Source: Butyriboletus loyo
Lineage: Eukaryota > Basidiomycota > Agaricomycetes > Boletales > Boletaceae
Length of the DNA: 37,075 nt
Assembly (NCBI GenBank): GCA_038093515.1
Contig: JBBPSI010000233.1
Coordinates: forward strand, 1-37,075
Reading direction: 5' to 3'
The notes under the pieces were generated by a model. That model had not been told where the DNA came from. It ran no database searches and saw only the letters and a list, made by a program, of their open reading frames with translations. This document shows positions 23,702 through 34,717 of the stretch, in pieces (position 1 is the first letter of the stretch; the number at the start of each line of letters is the position of its first letter). A program made the position numbers and the translations under genes.

Positions 23702-24273
23702 TATACCGTTGATTAGGTAGCGGACCCAAGCCACGCTAGTCCATCCCGAGTCGGACTTTGGACTCTCACGTGGCCAACATATATATCCCACGCTTCTTCT
23801 CCCGCAGTTTGAGCTGCTCTTTGTTGTTTGCCTTGCCAATTGACGCACTTACCTCTGTTTGTTTGGCGGAGACGTGAGGCAAACGTGCTCAATCGCGGCG
23901 TTGAGCATGAATTTTGTAGCTCCAGCTCTTTGGTGACTTTGACCATGCCATGAGAACGATCGGCGGGAACCTGTGCGACCATACCCTAGCAAACATTTTA
24001 TTCACAGTACGTTGGACACCATATCATTCGTTTATGTTGTTATGCCAGTATGTAGTGAGGGGACTTTCAGAGCCTGGCACACGCGAGTAGTTGGCGCTCA
24101 AGCAGAGATGGGGTGCTAGTGAATACCAGTGTAACCGAGTGTTTCAGCGAGGATTATGAGCACCCAAGAATATCTGAGTCCGATGATGCCAGGTCGGGAA
24201 TCGGATCATCGTGTCAGTCCAGATCCCGGGCGGAGACCACATCAACCCACGACCACAACCACGAAGAGCTTGT
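23702..24273. promoter_or_regulatory. Divergent promoter region VID28 / IML2
   Basis: About 570 bases separate the two 5' ends. No defined operator was recognised. An upstream in-frame ATG of the plus-strand gene lies at 24211. Confidence 0.45.
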
Positions 24274-27146
24274 ATGGCAACCGGTATAGATCCCGCAGAG
24301 GGCCTTCGTGTGGCCAGCGAAGGCTTCGACCTTCTCTTTTCCAATGACTTGGTCGGCGCAGTCAACTTGTTCAGCGCCGACGGCTACCAGAACTCTCCTT
24401 TCCACCTCATGGGCCTGGGTGTGTGTGCGTTTCTGAAGGCGGCGCTTGGTATGGAGGTACGAGTTGTCTCGCTACCATGTGTCGCCCGTTCACGTCAACT
24501 CTCCGCTGTTAGCCCGAGCTCATGGACGACGCTACACAATGCCTCGAGTCATCACAGGCGGGGGCAAAGAAGTTCATGAAATCGGCGAAATCGTGCAAAC
24601 CTTCGCATAGATTTACCCCTGGTATCGAGTGGGAGGTTCTCCACACCGATGCAGTTCTTTTGCTGGGATTGACGCATGCACTGAGGTGCGCGACACGTCC
24701 GCAACTGTCCATTTGGCATTCCTTACTGATACCGTCGTCTGCAGTGAGTCGTATAAAGGATACCTACAGTGTCTGTCAGTTATTTATCATTCTCTGCACT
24801 TGCTGTGTTACTGAAACGTCTACAGATACGAGCTTAATAGGCAAGCCTTTCCGTATGACCATTCGCACTTCACCGTGGGTTGACATACACACTAGCGCAC
24901 ATTCAAAATTCACCAAGTACATCGTTTTCAACGAGCGTCCGTGTGTCCGTCTTTGCTGATGCGTCATTTTCCAGATTGTTTAGGAGCTTATATCCGAACG
25001 GACTGGACGAATATGCTACCCCAGGGCATACCCCTACGCCATCTTACAGAGGGTCAATGCACAATGTCAGATCTCCTGCAGCACAACCTGTTCCACAGGA
25101 ACGACCCTCATGGTTCCTGGCGCGGTGGGGATTCGTGTCTTCGACAACCACACCTCCCACAGTAGGAACCAAGAATAACCCGTCAAATGGCGCAATTGAA
25201 GAGCTGATCTTGTCAGGTGCTGCATTTGGTGAGCTCCTGATCGCTGACGTTCCCTCTTTACTCAATGCGGTCGTTGAATCGAGGTTATGGGCTGTTCAAC
25301 CTCGTGCTTTCCCTTCTTCCTTTCAAAGTCAGGTAAGGGGTACCCTCTAGCAGCAAGGTTATCGACGTCATCGTTTTATGTTAGGGCGGTGGTAGGCTTT
25401 CTGGGGTACAACCATGATCGCCAGCTCGCCCTCCAGGCACTGGCCGTGTCTGCCGCTCGATCGGACGTACATGCTGTATTTGCGGGGTGCGTGTTTTTCG
25501 GTGCTCGTTCTTTTATAGTCGGATGTCATTCTGAGTTTCATATCTGACACGTTTATTTCCGCTGTGGATTCTAGGCTGGTCTTGATGACGTATTACGGCG
25601 TCATATTACTTCTGGCGGGATACCAAGCAGATGAAGAGCACATTATAAGACAGTACAAAGGGATTATGAACAAGTGTGTGATTTCTCTTGTGGTGAATTT
25701 CTTTTTAACATATTTCAGGGTCTCGGCGCGGTACCCAAAGGGCACTTTATGGGTACTGAATAAGGTAAGTATCTTGTCTCCACTGGATGGTCACAGTCAA
25801 CCATTGGTCACCCGCTAGGCAAAGATTCAGCGTATGACAAGGGATGCCGAAGGCGCAATCAAAACGCTGAGGGAGGGTCTAGCGCCAGATAGGCCGGAAA
25901 TATTCCCTCAAGCGGACACGTTGGTATACCGTTTCCCGGTTCTCGTTCTGAAAGGAATAGCTCAAAATTTATTTGGGTGTGCAGCTTGCCTTCGAGCTTG
26001 CCTGGACGTTACTTGGCTTCAGGAGATATGAAGAATGCGCAGAGATCTTTTTGGAGTTGATAAAAATGAGTAGCTGGTGAGTTGTATCACGTTCGTCTGG
26101 GTCGCTTCGAGTGTTCAACCCTGGCAGGAGTCACGCTACATACCTCTTCATCGCTGCAGGTCAGTTCTATTGGATGGGGTATGAACAAGCGTTTTGGATT
26201 AATTCTTCCAGGGTGTTATATATCATGTAGCAGGTTGGATGAGGCACAAAGCCTTTTAGACAAGATTCCTGAGAGCATCAACAACCGAAGGAGGATTATG
26301 CCTACGGAAGTTTTCATTAAAAATAAGCGTACGTTCAGACTTTCTCAGATTTGAACTCGAGGTTCAATTGCATGACTTGAAGTGGAATTCTACAAGAGAA
26401 AACAAATCCGTCGCGGCGGCGATCCTGGCCATTACGTAGAGGCAATCAGAATTAGTCCCGCGGAGGGTCCGTGTCTTATTCGTGCTCATTCCCGCAACGT
26501 TTTTTTGATTATGAATTTCTAGAATTCGCCATTTGTTAGTCAAAGGATTTGATGTTTCATTTGTCTTGACTGACTTGGGTATTCAATAGTCTGGAACACG
26601 CATGCTCATATCGACGAAGCTACCGCACTGGCGCACATTGAGCTGCTCAGTGCATTCACGCCCCCCGTTGAAATCGAGAGTAAATACATGTTCGATCAAC
26701 CCGATCAACCGGCAAATACCAAACTCGATCTCGATACAGCTGACGAGCTTGCCATTCGGTCTCTCATCCTTGGCATCGTTCATCGTACGATTGGGAACTA
26801 CGTTACTGCGCGGACACTACTCAATGATGCCCTAAAGCATGGGGCGAACGTGGAAATTAGTACCTGGGTTAGCGGCGTTGCCTATTTCGAATTCGCAGTA
26901 CTGGAGATGAAGGAGGGTGATCGAAAGGCTGCAGAACGGGAGGCCAAGTCGGACAAAGTGGCTAGCGAGAGGGGGAAAGGGATGACAGAGTGGGGCCAGA
27001 CGTTCAAGGTGGCGAGGGAGATGTTGGCGCAGGCGAGCAGTGTTTGCACGCGCGAGATGGATCTGGCGTCGAGGCTAGATAGTCGGATCGTGATGCTCCG
27101 AGAGGAGATTGAGAAGAAGATGAAGATGGAGGGATATGAGGAATGA
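24274..27146 (+). CDS. IML2: Iml2 / TTC39-like TPR protein (DUF3808)
   Basis: A member of the Iml2/TTC39 family; in yeast Iml2 is linked to clearance of inclusion bodies with lipid droplets. I could follow the exon chain through about 15 introns without a break. It begins [19 protein letters not shown] and continues [88 protein letters not shown] and [18 protein letters not shown]. Next come [75 protein letters not shown] and [12 protein letters not shown]. The last exon holds a TPR-like helical stretch and ends [11 protein letters not shown]. The intron at 24841-24895 uses a GC donor. The ATG at 24211 could extend the N-terminus by 21 residues. It ends 188 bases before the next gene. Confidence 0.9.
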
Positions 27147-27334
27147 GGTTCAACGTATCCTTCTGTGCACACGTACAAAGTTTCGCGATGGTTGCCCAAT
27201 ATTGATGCGGGCTAAATGGGGTTATGGTTCAATGTTTTTATGTGTTTGGCGCAAAGCATTTCGACTTGCTGTGTCTTCCACGGATTAAAAGCTGCTCGCG
27301 AAGCTCAACGCTGACCTCGAAGACGGCCACGACG

Positions 27335-29738
27335 ATGGCAGCGACGACCGACCAGCAAATGTCGCTTACCGTAGCCCCGAGAGGGTTAAACACCTCCCAT
27401 TTGAACAGACCAGCCAGACAACTTGTCCCAGCCTTTCTCCAGAAACTATACGAGTGAGTGTCCTCATCTAATCTTTGCCCAGAAGGCCATCATTTGTTCA
27501 TCTTCTCGTCGCTTGGTGCTTGATAGGATGGTCAACGACCCCGCAGACCAAGATCTCATAAGATGGTCTGATGCTGGTGACTCCTTCTTTGGTGAACATC
27601 TCCCCTAAACTACGCGCCCAACTCGTGTCTGACTTCCTATTTCCCCACTTTTTACTTTCCAATGCAGTCCTCGACCAAGAGCGATTCGCAAGTGAAGTCC
27701 TCGGACGTTGGTTCAAGCACAAGAACTTTAGCTCCTTTGTCCGCCAACTCAACATGTACGGCTTTCACAAGATCCCACATCTCCAACAAGGTGTCCTCCG
27801 TGCCGACTCGGATACCGAATTCTGGAACTTTGAACACCCACACTTTTTGCGTGGCCAACCGGACTTGTTGTGTCTCATACAGCGGAAAAGGCAAGCACCA
27901 ACAATGGGCGACGATGCACATGCCATCCCCGCTGCAGGGAAGGACGCGGCGGGTAATGCGGCGGTGGGAACGTTGTCTGCGAATCAGCTGTTGGACATCA
28001 ACTCGATTGTGAATGGGATACAGGCGATCAAGCGGCATCAAGCAGCCATCTCTGCTGACTTGAACGAGTTGAAGAGTTCAAATCAACATCTCTGGCAGGA
28101 GGCGATGACGGCGAGAGAGAGGCATAAGAAACATCAGGATACCATCAATCGCATTCTGAAATTTTTGGCGGGGGTGTTTGGGCATGGTGAGAACCAGATG
28201 AGAAAGGACGAGGATGCGTCGCATGCTGTAGTGGCTAGGAAGCCCCAGAGACTGATGATCGCGGATTCTCGGAATGGACAGAAGGTGGACACGAATGAGG
28301 TTCCGGAAGAGGATTCTAGGTCGAGCATGGAAAGTGCGCAGTCGGCGAATTCGACAAGTGCGTCTTCTCGGCAGATCTCGGTTCTTTGTCGCATTGATCC
28401 CGAACTCCAGATTACTTTGGGTCGTTGGATACACCTTCTTTACAGCCTTCAGAACCGTTTTCGACCCCTAGGTTTGCTTCCGTTGAACCGAGCGCCGCAG
28501 ATGCCCCTACGCCATGCGCTATAGATCCTCGTCTCGCTCCACAAGAGACCAGACCCGCGCCGATCGTACCACCGCTGGATACAATTAACCCGACTTCGTA
28601 CACCAACCCTACGACTACCACTGCTACACCCCCACAAGCGAACAACGACCATATTGTACAGACGGCATTGACCTCTGTTCTCAACTCACCGTCACAAATG
28701 CAAAAACTGCTTGCGGCACTTGCGGTTCAGTCTATCTCGCCCGATGTATTACCACCAGCGGGTCAAGCACATCTTCAACATCTCATTGCGCCATCACCAT
28801 ATAACAATGCCTTTCAACAGTCCACTCCCGACATCAGTCCAAACTCAGGAAATATGCATCCCAATGTCACCACCCCAACACGATTACCCGCGACATTTGA
28901 TTATACGTCAGCTAATGCATTGTCACCGTTCACGCTCTCACTTCTCGGGGCACCTGCAGATCCAGATCCAGATCCATTCGCACTCCAACAGCAAGATGAT
29001 CGGCTTCAAAAGACTTACAAGTCTACCACGGAGATCAACGACGACGTGGATGAGCTGCAGGACAACATCCAGTCACTCATCCAGAGTCTGGGTATCGATC
29101 CCACGACGCTGGATTCGGTTGTCCCTCTCGTGGAAACCGCCACAGGCGTTGGCGGTGGGGGAAGGACATCTGTGCCACTGCCAGCGGGGGATGTGGACAT
29201 GTTCTCGTCCGCTAATATCGGTACCGGCCAGGACTTTGACTTTGACTCGTTTCTGATGGACATGCCGCGTACGAACGAGGAGGACGGCGACCTTGACAAG
29301 CTGGCGGAGAAACTGGACCCGTCGACCGTCGTTGTGCCCAAGGTATCGGATTCGTCCAAGATCGGGAACGCGTCGTCGAAACAATTACATGCCTTTTTGA
29401 ACGAGGTAGCGTTGCAAGATGGGAACGAGGGTGTCGGGGGTGGCAATGTCCGTGTCCGTGTTGGTGTCCGTACGGGTGTGCCACAGCTACATGGGTCGCA
29501 AGCATTCAAGGTGCCTGCCGGTGCTGCGAGCGGTGGGTCTGGTGCTGTTTCTGGTGCGGGCGTGGGGGTAGGGCCTGGGCCAGGGGCAACGACACGCGGA
29601 CGGAAGCGCAAGTCGGATGTGATCGTGGACGACGCACTTACCTTTGGACCGCAGGAAGTGCCAGGGGCGATGGCGACGACGACGGCGACCTCTGCGGCGA
29701 CTTCGATAACGGGCAACAGGAGCAAGCGCAAGAGATAG
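27335..29738 (+). CDS. HSF1: Heat shock transcription factor (Hsf1 type)
   Basis: A nuclear transcription factor that binds heat shock elements as a trimer. Four exons (27335-27453, 27527-27591, 27668-28357, 28411-29738) give 733 residues. The DNA-binding domain covers about residues 31-136: VPAFLQKLYEMVNDP, IRWSDAGDSFFVLDQERFAS, recognition helix FSSFVRQLNMYGFHKI and EFWNFEHPHFLRG. A heptad-rich trimerisation region follows at about 165-232, ending HQDTINRILKFLAGVFG. The long C-terminal half is Pro/Ser/Thr-rich with acidic, aromatic patches suited to activation (DVDMFSSANIG and DFDFDSFLMDMP). Basic clusters GRKRKSD and RSKRKR near the end may be nuclear localisation signals. The coiled coil and length fit Hsf1 better than Skn7 (no receiver domain) or Sfl1. 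Confidence 0.93.
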
Positions 29739-30213
29739 ACACGCGGGCATATGGATTCCCGTGACACCAAATCGCGCCACCTGTCGTCTATTGGGTATGC
29801 AAGAACAACAAAAAAGAAAGGTCAGGCGGGGGGAGGGGGGGGGACCATGGAGGTCGTCTTGACCGTTCGAGGCTGGGGTGATGCGTACGTGTATGGCGTC
29901 GGAATTGGGTGTTGTAATGATGTCGCACTTTAGTTCGGTTTTGTGTTTGTTATTAGTATACGATCTGCTGGCTTGTCCTAGTATTTGTAGGTTATTTCGT
30001 CCCACTCGACTACTTTGTACGCATACGAATAGAATATACATGAGCATCCTGTGATAGAGGCTCTGGACGGCGCAAAACCCTGGAGGTGATCGATACAACT
30101 TCGTATGCGACTACATGTCGTACAGATATGTATTCTGACGCCTATTTTACAGCCCCTTTACAGTGCGTTGATTTCTCATTGATGCACAAGGTAATACATT
30201 AATGCATATTAGT
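29739..30213. other. Intergenic, 3' flank of HSF1
   Basis: No gene is seen. A run of guanines interrupted by single bases at about 29826-29843 lies 90 bases after the HSF1 stop and could fold as a G-quadruplex in RNA or DNA. The rest is unremarkable. Confidence 0.45.
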
Positions 30214-31238
30214 CTAAAATACGTAGCGTATAGCGATCGATGGTGACCAATCTCCTTCGTACATGGGACACCAAACTCCGAGCCATATCCCCACAATCAA
30301 CTTGAACGCTTCATAGCACTTCAAAATCTCACGCCTGTTGTCCAGGGGCTTCATCCCTTCGCTACGCCGACGGGCAGGACGAGGAACGGGCGGATAACAA
30401 TAGATCACGCGAGTTTCCTCTGGAGGATAGGTCCCATGGCGAATATGAGTCGACAGAGTCTGAGTGATGGGACGTCGACGTGCCGACCATGACGATGCCA
30501 GGCATGACCTGAGGGGGAAAACAAGCTCTCAGAAGAGAACCGACACGCTCACGACACGACTCGCCTTTTCCGCCATGGGGAGGGAGTCCGACTGCGTCCC
30601 TTTGTGCATCGTTCTCGTTGAAGGCCGCGAGTGCCTCTGCTACGAGCTGGGCTCGTGCATCGACGGGTTCCAGGTGCGCCAACCTCTTGTGTTCTTGGAT
30701 GAGGAGAGGGATATCGTTCTGAGCGATCGACGATACAGACGTTGGTTTTTGCGTGCCTGGGCCTGGCTTCGCCACAATTTACAAATGAAGAACGGGAGGT
30801 CCACCCGGGTGCGTGCGTGCGTGCTACGCGTTCTCGACGCGCGTAGCCCAGAACCTTGAACAGCACGACGGTAAAATCGTCCACGGCGGTTTCACCCACG
30901 TCATTGTCGGGGAGCATGCATGGCGAGGTCGAGCAACGTGATCAATTCTGCGTGGCGATCGTGTTGCATGGGACCAGGGTCGGCGATGTTTAGGAGCGCT
31001 TCGTTCACCGAGGGATGTGGCAACGCCTGTTCGTTTAGAGTCTTTTCCGATTAAAAGGGCTGCCTGTCGCGACTCTGTCGTCGCCTACCTGTAAGCCAAA
31101 GAATGGAAGGGGGTCCACCTGATTGAGGCTGATCTGATACGAGTCCAGGTCATTGAGCGTCCAGTCGTTGCCGGACTTGGCGGAACGAACGAGGTTAGCC
31201 ACGATAACGACTTTGGGTGGTTGTGGGGTAGGGTAAGG
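30214..31238 (-). pseudogene. Relic of a basidiomycete orphan family, possibly with a PD-(D/E)XK-like core
   Basis: Pieces of one protein lie in order on - but in changing frames: DWTLNDLDSYQISLNQV and PFFGLQ (31190-31085), ALPHPSVNEALLN and ELITLLDLAMH (31030-30920), ETAVDDFTVVLFKVLGY (about 30895-30845), NCGEARPRHAKTNVCIVDR (about 30775-30720), LLIQEHKRLAHLEPVDARAQ (about 30705-30645), MPGIVMVGT (30500-30474), PITQTL, and YPPVPRPARRRSEGMKPLDN with EILKCYEAFKLIV. I recognise the order from basidiomycete hypothetical proteins whose central part has D-x(8-12)-(I/V)QExK. That pattern, hydrophobic strand included, looks like a PD-(D/E)XK nuclease core, but this is inference. At least three frame changes (near 30917, 30718 and 30475) and the lack of a start show the copy is dead. 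One plausible intron (after FFGLQ) is still recognisable. Confidence 0.65.
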
Positions 31239-31337
31239 CTGAAAACGAATCGCAAGTCACCCCTTGGAATGATTTAACAAGCCAATCAATGCTTGAGTCT
31301 CGCCTAATTTATCATCAATCCTACTTTTGAGGACGAC

Positions 31338-32620
31338 ATGGACTACGGCAGCGACATCGAGAGCGGCGATGAAAGCTCGAAGACGACATCAACATCAACC
31401 TCCCAGCCCCCGCTAGAAACGCCCACGTCGTCACTCCATCCACCAAACCCCAAGTCGACGTTTTCACTTCCTCCTCCAAAGTCTTCATCCACATCCACAT
31501 CCACGTCCTCCCTCTCTGCATCCTCAAGTTTCACTTCCACGACAAACGCAAGCAAAGTGCAGCACCGCAGAAACGAAAACGAACCAAGAAAATCGCCATC
31601 AGCCTCCTTCCAAAGAGGATGATGGACTACCAGCGAAGAAGCCCCGGGCCGCATCGAGCGCAGGCGGGGGAGTCGCTGCCAGAAAGTCCTCCCTCCTCAA
31701 CATGCTTCCCGCGCCGAAACAACCAGTACCTGTGATCGACAAGAAGGGAGAGCGTGTATTTGGGGGTGGAAGTGGTTGGTGTTTCGTATTCCCAAGAACG
31801 GGGCACGGTGTCACGACACCGCTGATTTCGCGAGCACGGAAGAACCCTCTGTCGGTGCAGGGGAGGTCGAAGGACCTGTTGATGTTTCTGGGCCATCGAC
31901 GTCGTTTGTTCCTCCCTTTGTCAAAAAGGGCAAGACGAACGTACTCCTCGAGAACGAAGGTCCCTCCCAAATACCCGTTTCGGTATCCACGCAGCCTCTG
32001 AAATCAGTGGCCCCGCCTGTGGACTTCTTCTTGCTAGGTTCAAGCACGCCTCCTGCCAGATCTACACCCACACCGTCCACATCCTCCGTCCCAACCATCA
32101 TGAGCGCACAGTCCACGTCAGCATCGTCCTCGTTCTCCGTAACTTCTGCCCCTGCCATTTCGACCTTCCGGCCGCCTTCGTCCACGTTGGACGATCCCTA
32201 CTCGGGTTATTACCAGCTTCCATCTGGCGCATACGCCCCTTACGACGCTGAATACTACGCCTGCTATGCCCACAAATGGAAGGCAGGTATGACAAACATA
32301 TCCGTGCGCTCGAAAAATCTCAGCACGAGTCTGAAGCAGAGGGTGCTCGGGATGTCGATATGGCTGCGGAGATGGAGAAGGCACGTCGAGAGATCAAGGA
32401 ACGTGAGGATAGAAAGGGGTTGACGGCGGGCAAGGCTGAACTGAACAAGAATGGAGAACCTGCGATGAATGTCAAAGGCGCCAAGCTAGGCGCGGTGGGA
32501 AGGTCGAGGCATCAACTGACAACTTTGCTGACTGAGGCATATTTGAACCGGGAGGCATTGGAAGATCGGATTGCGCAAGGCCGGAGGAATAGGAAGGAAG
32601 CCGGCAATAAAAACAGATTA
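31338..32620 (+). pseudogene. Broken PRCC-like gene (mitotic checkpoint regulator family)
   Basis: It starts MDYGSDIESGDESS with Ser/Thr/Pro-rich sequence. Family landmarks then follow: KRKRTKKIAIS (about 31571), PAKKPRAASS and SLLNMLPAPKQPVP (about 31640-31730), RVFGGGSG, TSFVPPFVKKGKTNV, PVDFFLLGSS, YSGYYQLPSGAYAPYDAEYY, YDKHIRALEK, then SRHQLTTLLTEAYLNREALE and DRIAQGRRNRKEAGNK, which is the PRCC C-terminal signature. These lie in frames that shift four times (about 31570, 31610, 31768 and 32287). Each shift equals one missing base. Introns could formally explain two shifts, but they would remove conserved motifs and lack branch points. The final YGF of the family is gone and the frame runs into ESF1-like sequence. 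The neighbours upstream are intact, so this is more likely decay than sequencing error. Confidence 0.75.
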
Positions 32621-33417
32621 TGAGGAAGGTATCAACTGGAGCGCTTGCGGTACGTCCCTCATCCATGTGTCCTCCATATATTGGCCCCATTCTCGTTGGC
32701 TAACGAACGTTAAGAACAGCTACTGCTATGCTATCGTCGAATGCGATACGGTAGAGGTTGCTGCTCGCATATATGACGAGCTCGAAGGAACCGAGTCTGC
32801 GAATGCGTTCGACCTCAGTTTTGTCCCAGACGACATGACATTCGACGATGAGCCACGGTAGTTGCTACCCACTTTCAGAGTTAATCTAGTCGCTAAATCG
32901 AGTTGCACGGTATTCAGAGATGAAGCTGCCCAGCCTTCAAACGCACCTTAGAGGGTGGTCGAATTTGTCACCGACGTGCGTACCCGTAATGTTACTGTTT
33001 TCTACCCATAAACACTAACTCGACGCTAGGCCCTTCGCCCCTCGAAAGTAAAACTCATGCGGGATGACGACGACCCAGAACGAAGCCATATCTTGCGTCG
33101 CCCGCTGACGAAGGAAGAGGCGGACTTTCGTGCATACGTTGCTTCTTCCTCGTCTTCCGAGGGTGGCTCCGAAGATGAGGGGGACTCTGAAGGAGAGTCG
33201 ACGAACACTGGGGGGCGTAAAACGAAGAAGGAAGGTAAGAGATCTAAGAGAGAGATAAACTCCGCATGGTACTCCTTGGCGGAGACGACGATGAACTACC
33301 AGAGGGATGGGGTGATGCTTTCGACAACAAGGCGAGCAGGGGAGAGAAAGGAAAATCCGGAAGAGGGGGGACAGTGATGTAGATATGGAACTTACTTTCA
33401 TGCCAGGCCTCAGCCAG
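32596..33417 (+). pseudogene. Truncated and frameshifted ESF1-like gene (rRNA processing)
   Basis: Homologues of Esf1 act in early 18S rRNA processing in the nucleolus. Visible pieces: DYEEG then YQLERLR before an intron donor at about 32650, YCYAIVECDTVEVAARIYDE, FDLSFVPDDMTFDDEPR followed by an intron (32860-32917), DEAAQPS, a TAG stop at about 32950, RVVEFVTD, an intron, ALRPSKVKLMRDDDDPERS, RPLTKEEADFRAYVASSSS, KRDKLRMVLLGGDDDELPEGW in another frame, and MELTFMPGLSQ (33385-33417). This is the central-to-C-terminal part only. The N-terminal half, about 300 residues in the family, is absent and PRCC-like sequence abuts directly. At least one stop and two frame changes show it cannot make a normal protein. 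Confidence 0.75.
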
Positions 33418-33424
33418 ACGATAC

Positions 33425-34717
33425 CCGAACCCCTTGGTCCGGTAAATGGGGGAAACCCACCCTCATCCCCGTCTCCCGCTCACTCTCCCATCGCCTCTGT
33501 CTCTGCTCCCTCCGTCCCCTCCGCCCTTTCTCCGCCCTCTTCCCCCTCTTCCCCCGCGTCGTCGAGCGTGTGGTCTCCGAAGACGATGACGAGGGCGTCC
33601 CCCGGGTACGTTATCTGGTCCCACCGTCCGTCCAATCACTCCACCACGCCTGGCATCATCATCTCCCCCCGTGCCCGTCCTCCAGATGACAGCATCCGGA
33701 AAGCACTCACGCTCGCCTCTCCTCCTCCCTCCCCGCCTCCCACTGAGGTCCTCCCCGACCGCGCCCCGACACCCGCGCCAGATCACATAGATGTCCCTCC
33801 TCGGCCGACACCGAAACGACCCCTGCAACATCCACCGCACCAGATATCTCCGTCTCCGCTTCCCCCGTCCCCACGAATACATATTTTTCTGCCGCTGACC
33901 CTCCCGCCTCAATCAAGTCAGATGAACCTCCACAACCGGATCGCGTTGTCCCGCCTCAACCAGACATCGCTTCAGAATCAGTCCCGTCGCTGCGGAGCAA
34001 TCAGTTGAGCCGCCTAGCACGGAACCTCCTGCTACCCCGCCCCCAGCCAAACCAGCTGCTCCAAAACCATCATGGGTATCCCTCCTCCGGCAAGATGCCG
34101 CATCCGGTTCAAAATCCAAAACCCTCCCGACCTCTTGCGTCGTCGGTTTCTCCATCCCTGCATCTGATCTTTCCGCGTCATCCACCATGTTACCTATTTC
34201 CCCAAGCAATAAAACTGAGCTGCTGTCCTTCCACCAGCGTTCGCTGCGATTAGATATTCAGGTTCGTTTCCTTATTTTTATAGCGCTACTATTACATCGG
34301 CTGACCTGCTTTCTGTAGCGCGAACAGATTCATACGATCAAATATGCCCTCGCATACATCTCTTGTGTGCAGAGGTAATGGCTCTAGGCAAGAAACTCCA
34401 CGGGACGCGGTATAAGCTCTTTGGTGGTAAGCACACCTCCAGCCTCTGCACCGCGATGCTGACCCTTTACTACGCATAGTACTGTACCACCATGGTCTCT
34501 GCCTTGGGAAGACACTACACCCTTGACGTGCCGCGTCCCAACATTGATGATATGGTGGGTACGGTACCGATGGTGAAGCCGCGCAGAGGATGGATATGTA
34601 TAGACGACGAGCTCGTATCGGATGTGAGACCCGAGCACGTGTTTGGGACACCGGAGCGGGACGATCGGTGTGCGTATTTGTTGTTTTACCGACGTGTCGG
34701 GGCGAGCGTGCGGAGTT
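33425..34717 (+). pseudogene. Ubp3/USP10-like deubiquitinase relic lacking the catalytic core
   Basis: The left part carries N-terminal linker features of basidiomycete Ubp3-like proteases: YVIWSHRPSNHSTTPGIIIS, SPRARPPDDS, PPPSPPPTEVLP and, in another frame, KPAAPKPSWVSLLRQDA and SCVVGFSIPASD (about 34045-34170). The right part carries the C-terminal end of the USP domain: RYKLFGV, an intron (34427-34479), LYHHG, then in a shifted frame HYTLDVPRPN, GWICIDDELVSDVRPEHVFG and DDRCAYLLFYRR. Everything between, including the Cys box and finger, is missing: only about 130 bases lie between the two parts. The motif around the catalytic histidine reads LGRHY where GGHY is expected. So both key elements are lost or altered. 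It follows ESF1-like sequence without a gap. Confidence 0.75.

Noticed and set aside
29015..29770. 251-codon open frame on - opposite HSF1
   Set aside because: It is the mirror of the GC-rich C-terminal coding region of HSF1 and has no motif of its own.
29826..29843. G-run as a functional G-quadruplex
   Set aside because: It lies in a 3' flank and could be chance; no supporting structure or conservation can be seen.
31571..31616. A 46-base intron in the PRCC-like gene that would restore the frame
   Set aside because: It would remove the conserved KRKRTKKIAIS stretch, has no branch-like motif or pyrimidine tract, and would leave the other frameshifts unexplained.
31752..31792. A 41-base intron in the PRCC-like gene
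   Set aside because: It would delete the conserved GGGSG..LVF motif and lacks splicing signals other than GT and AG.
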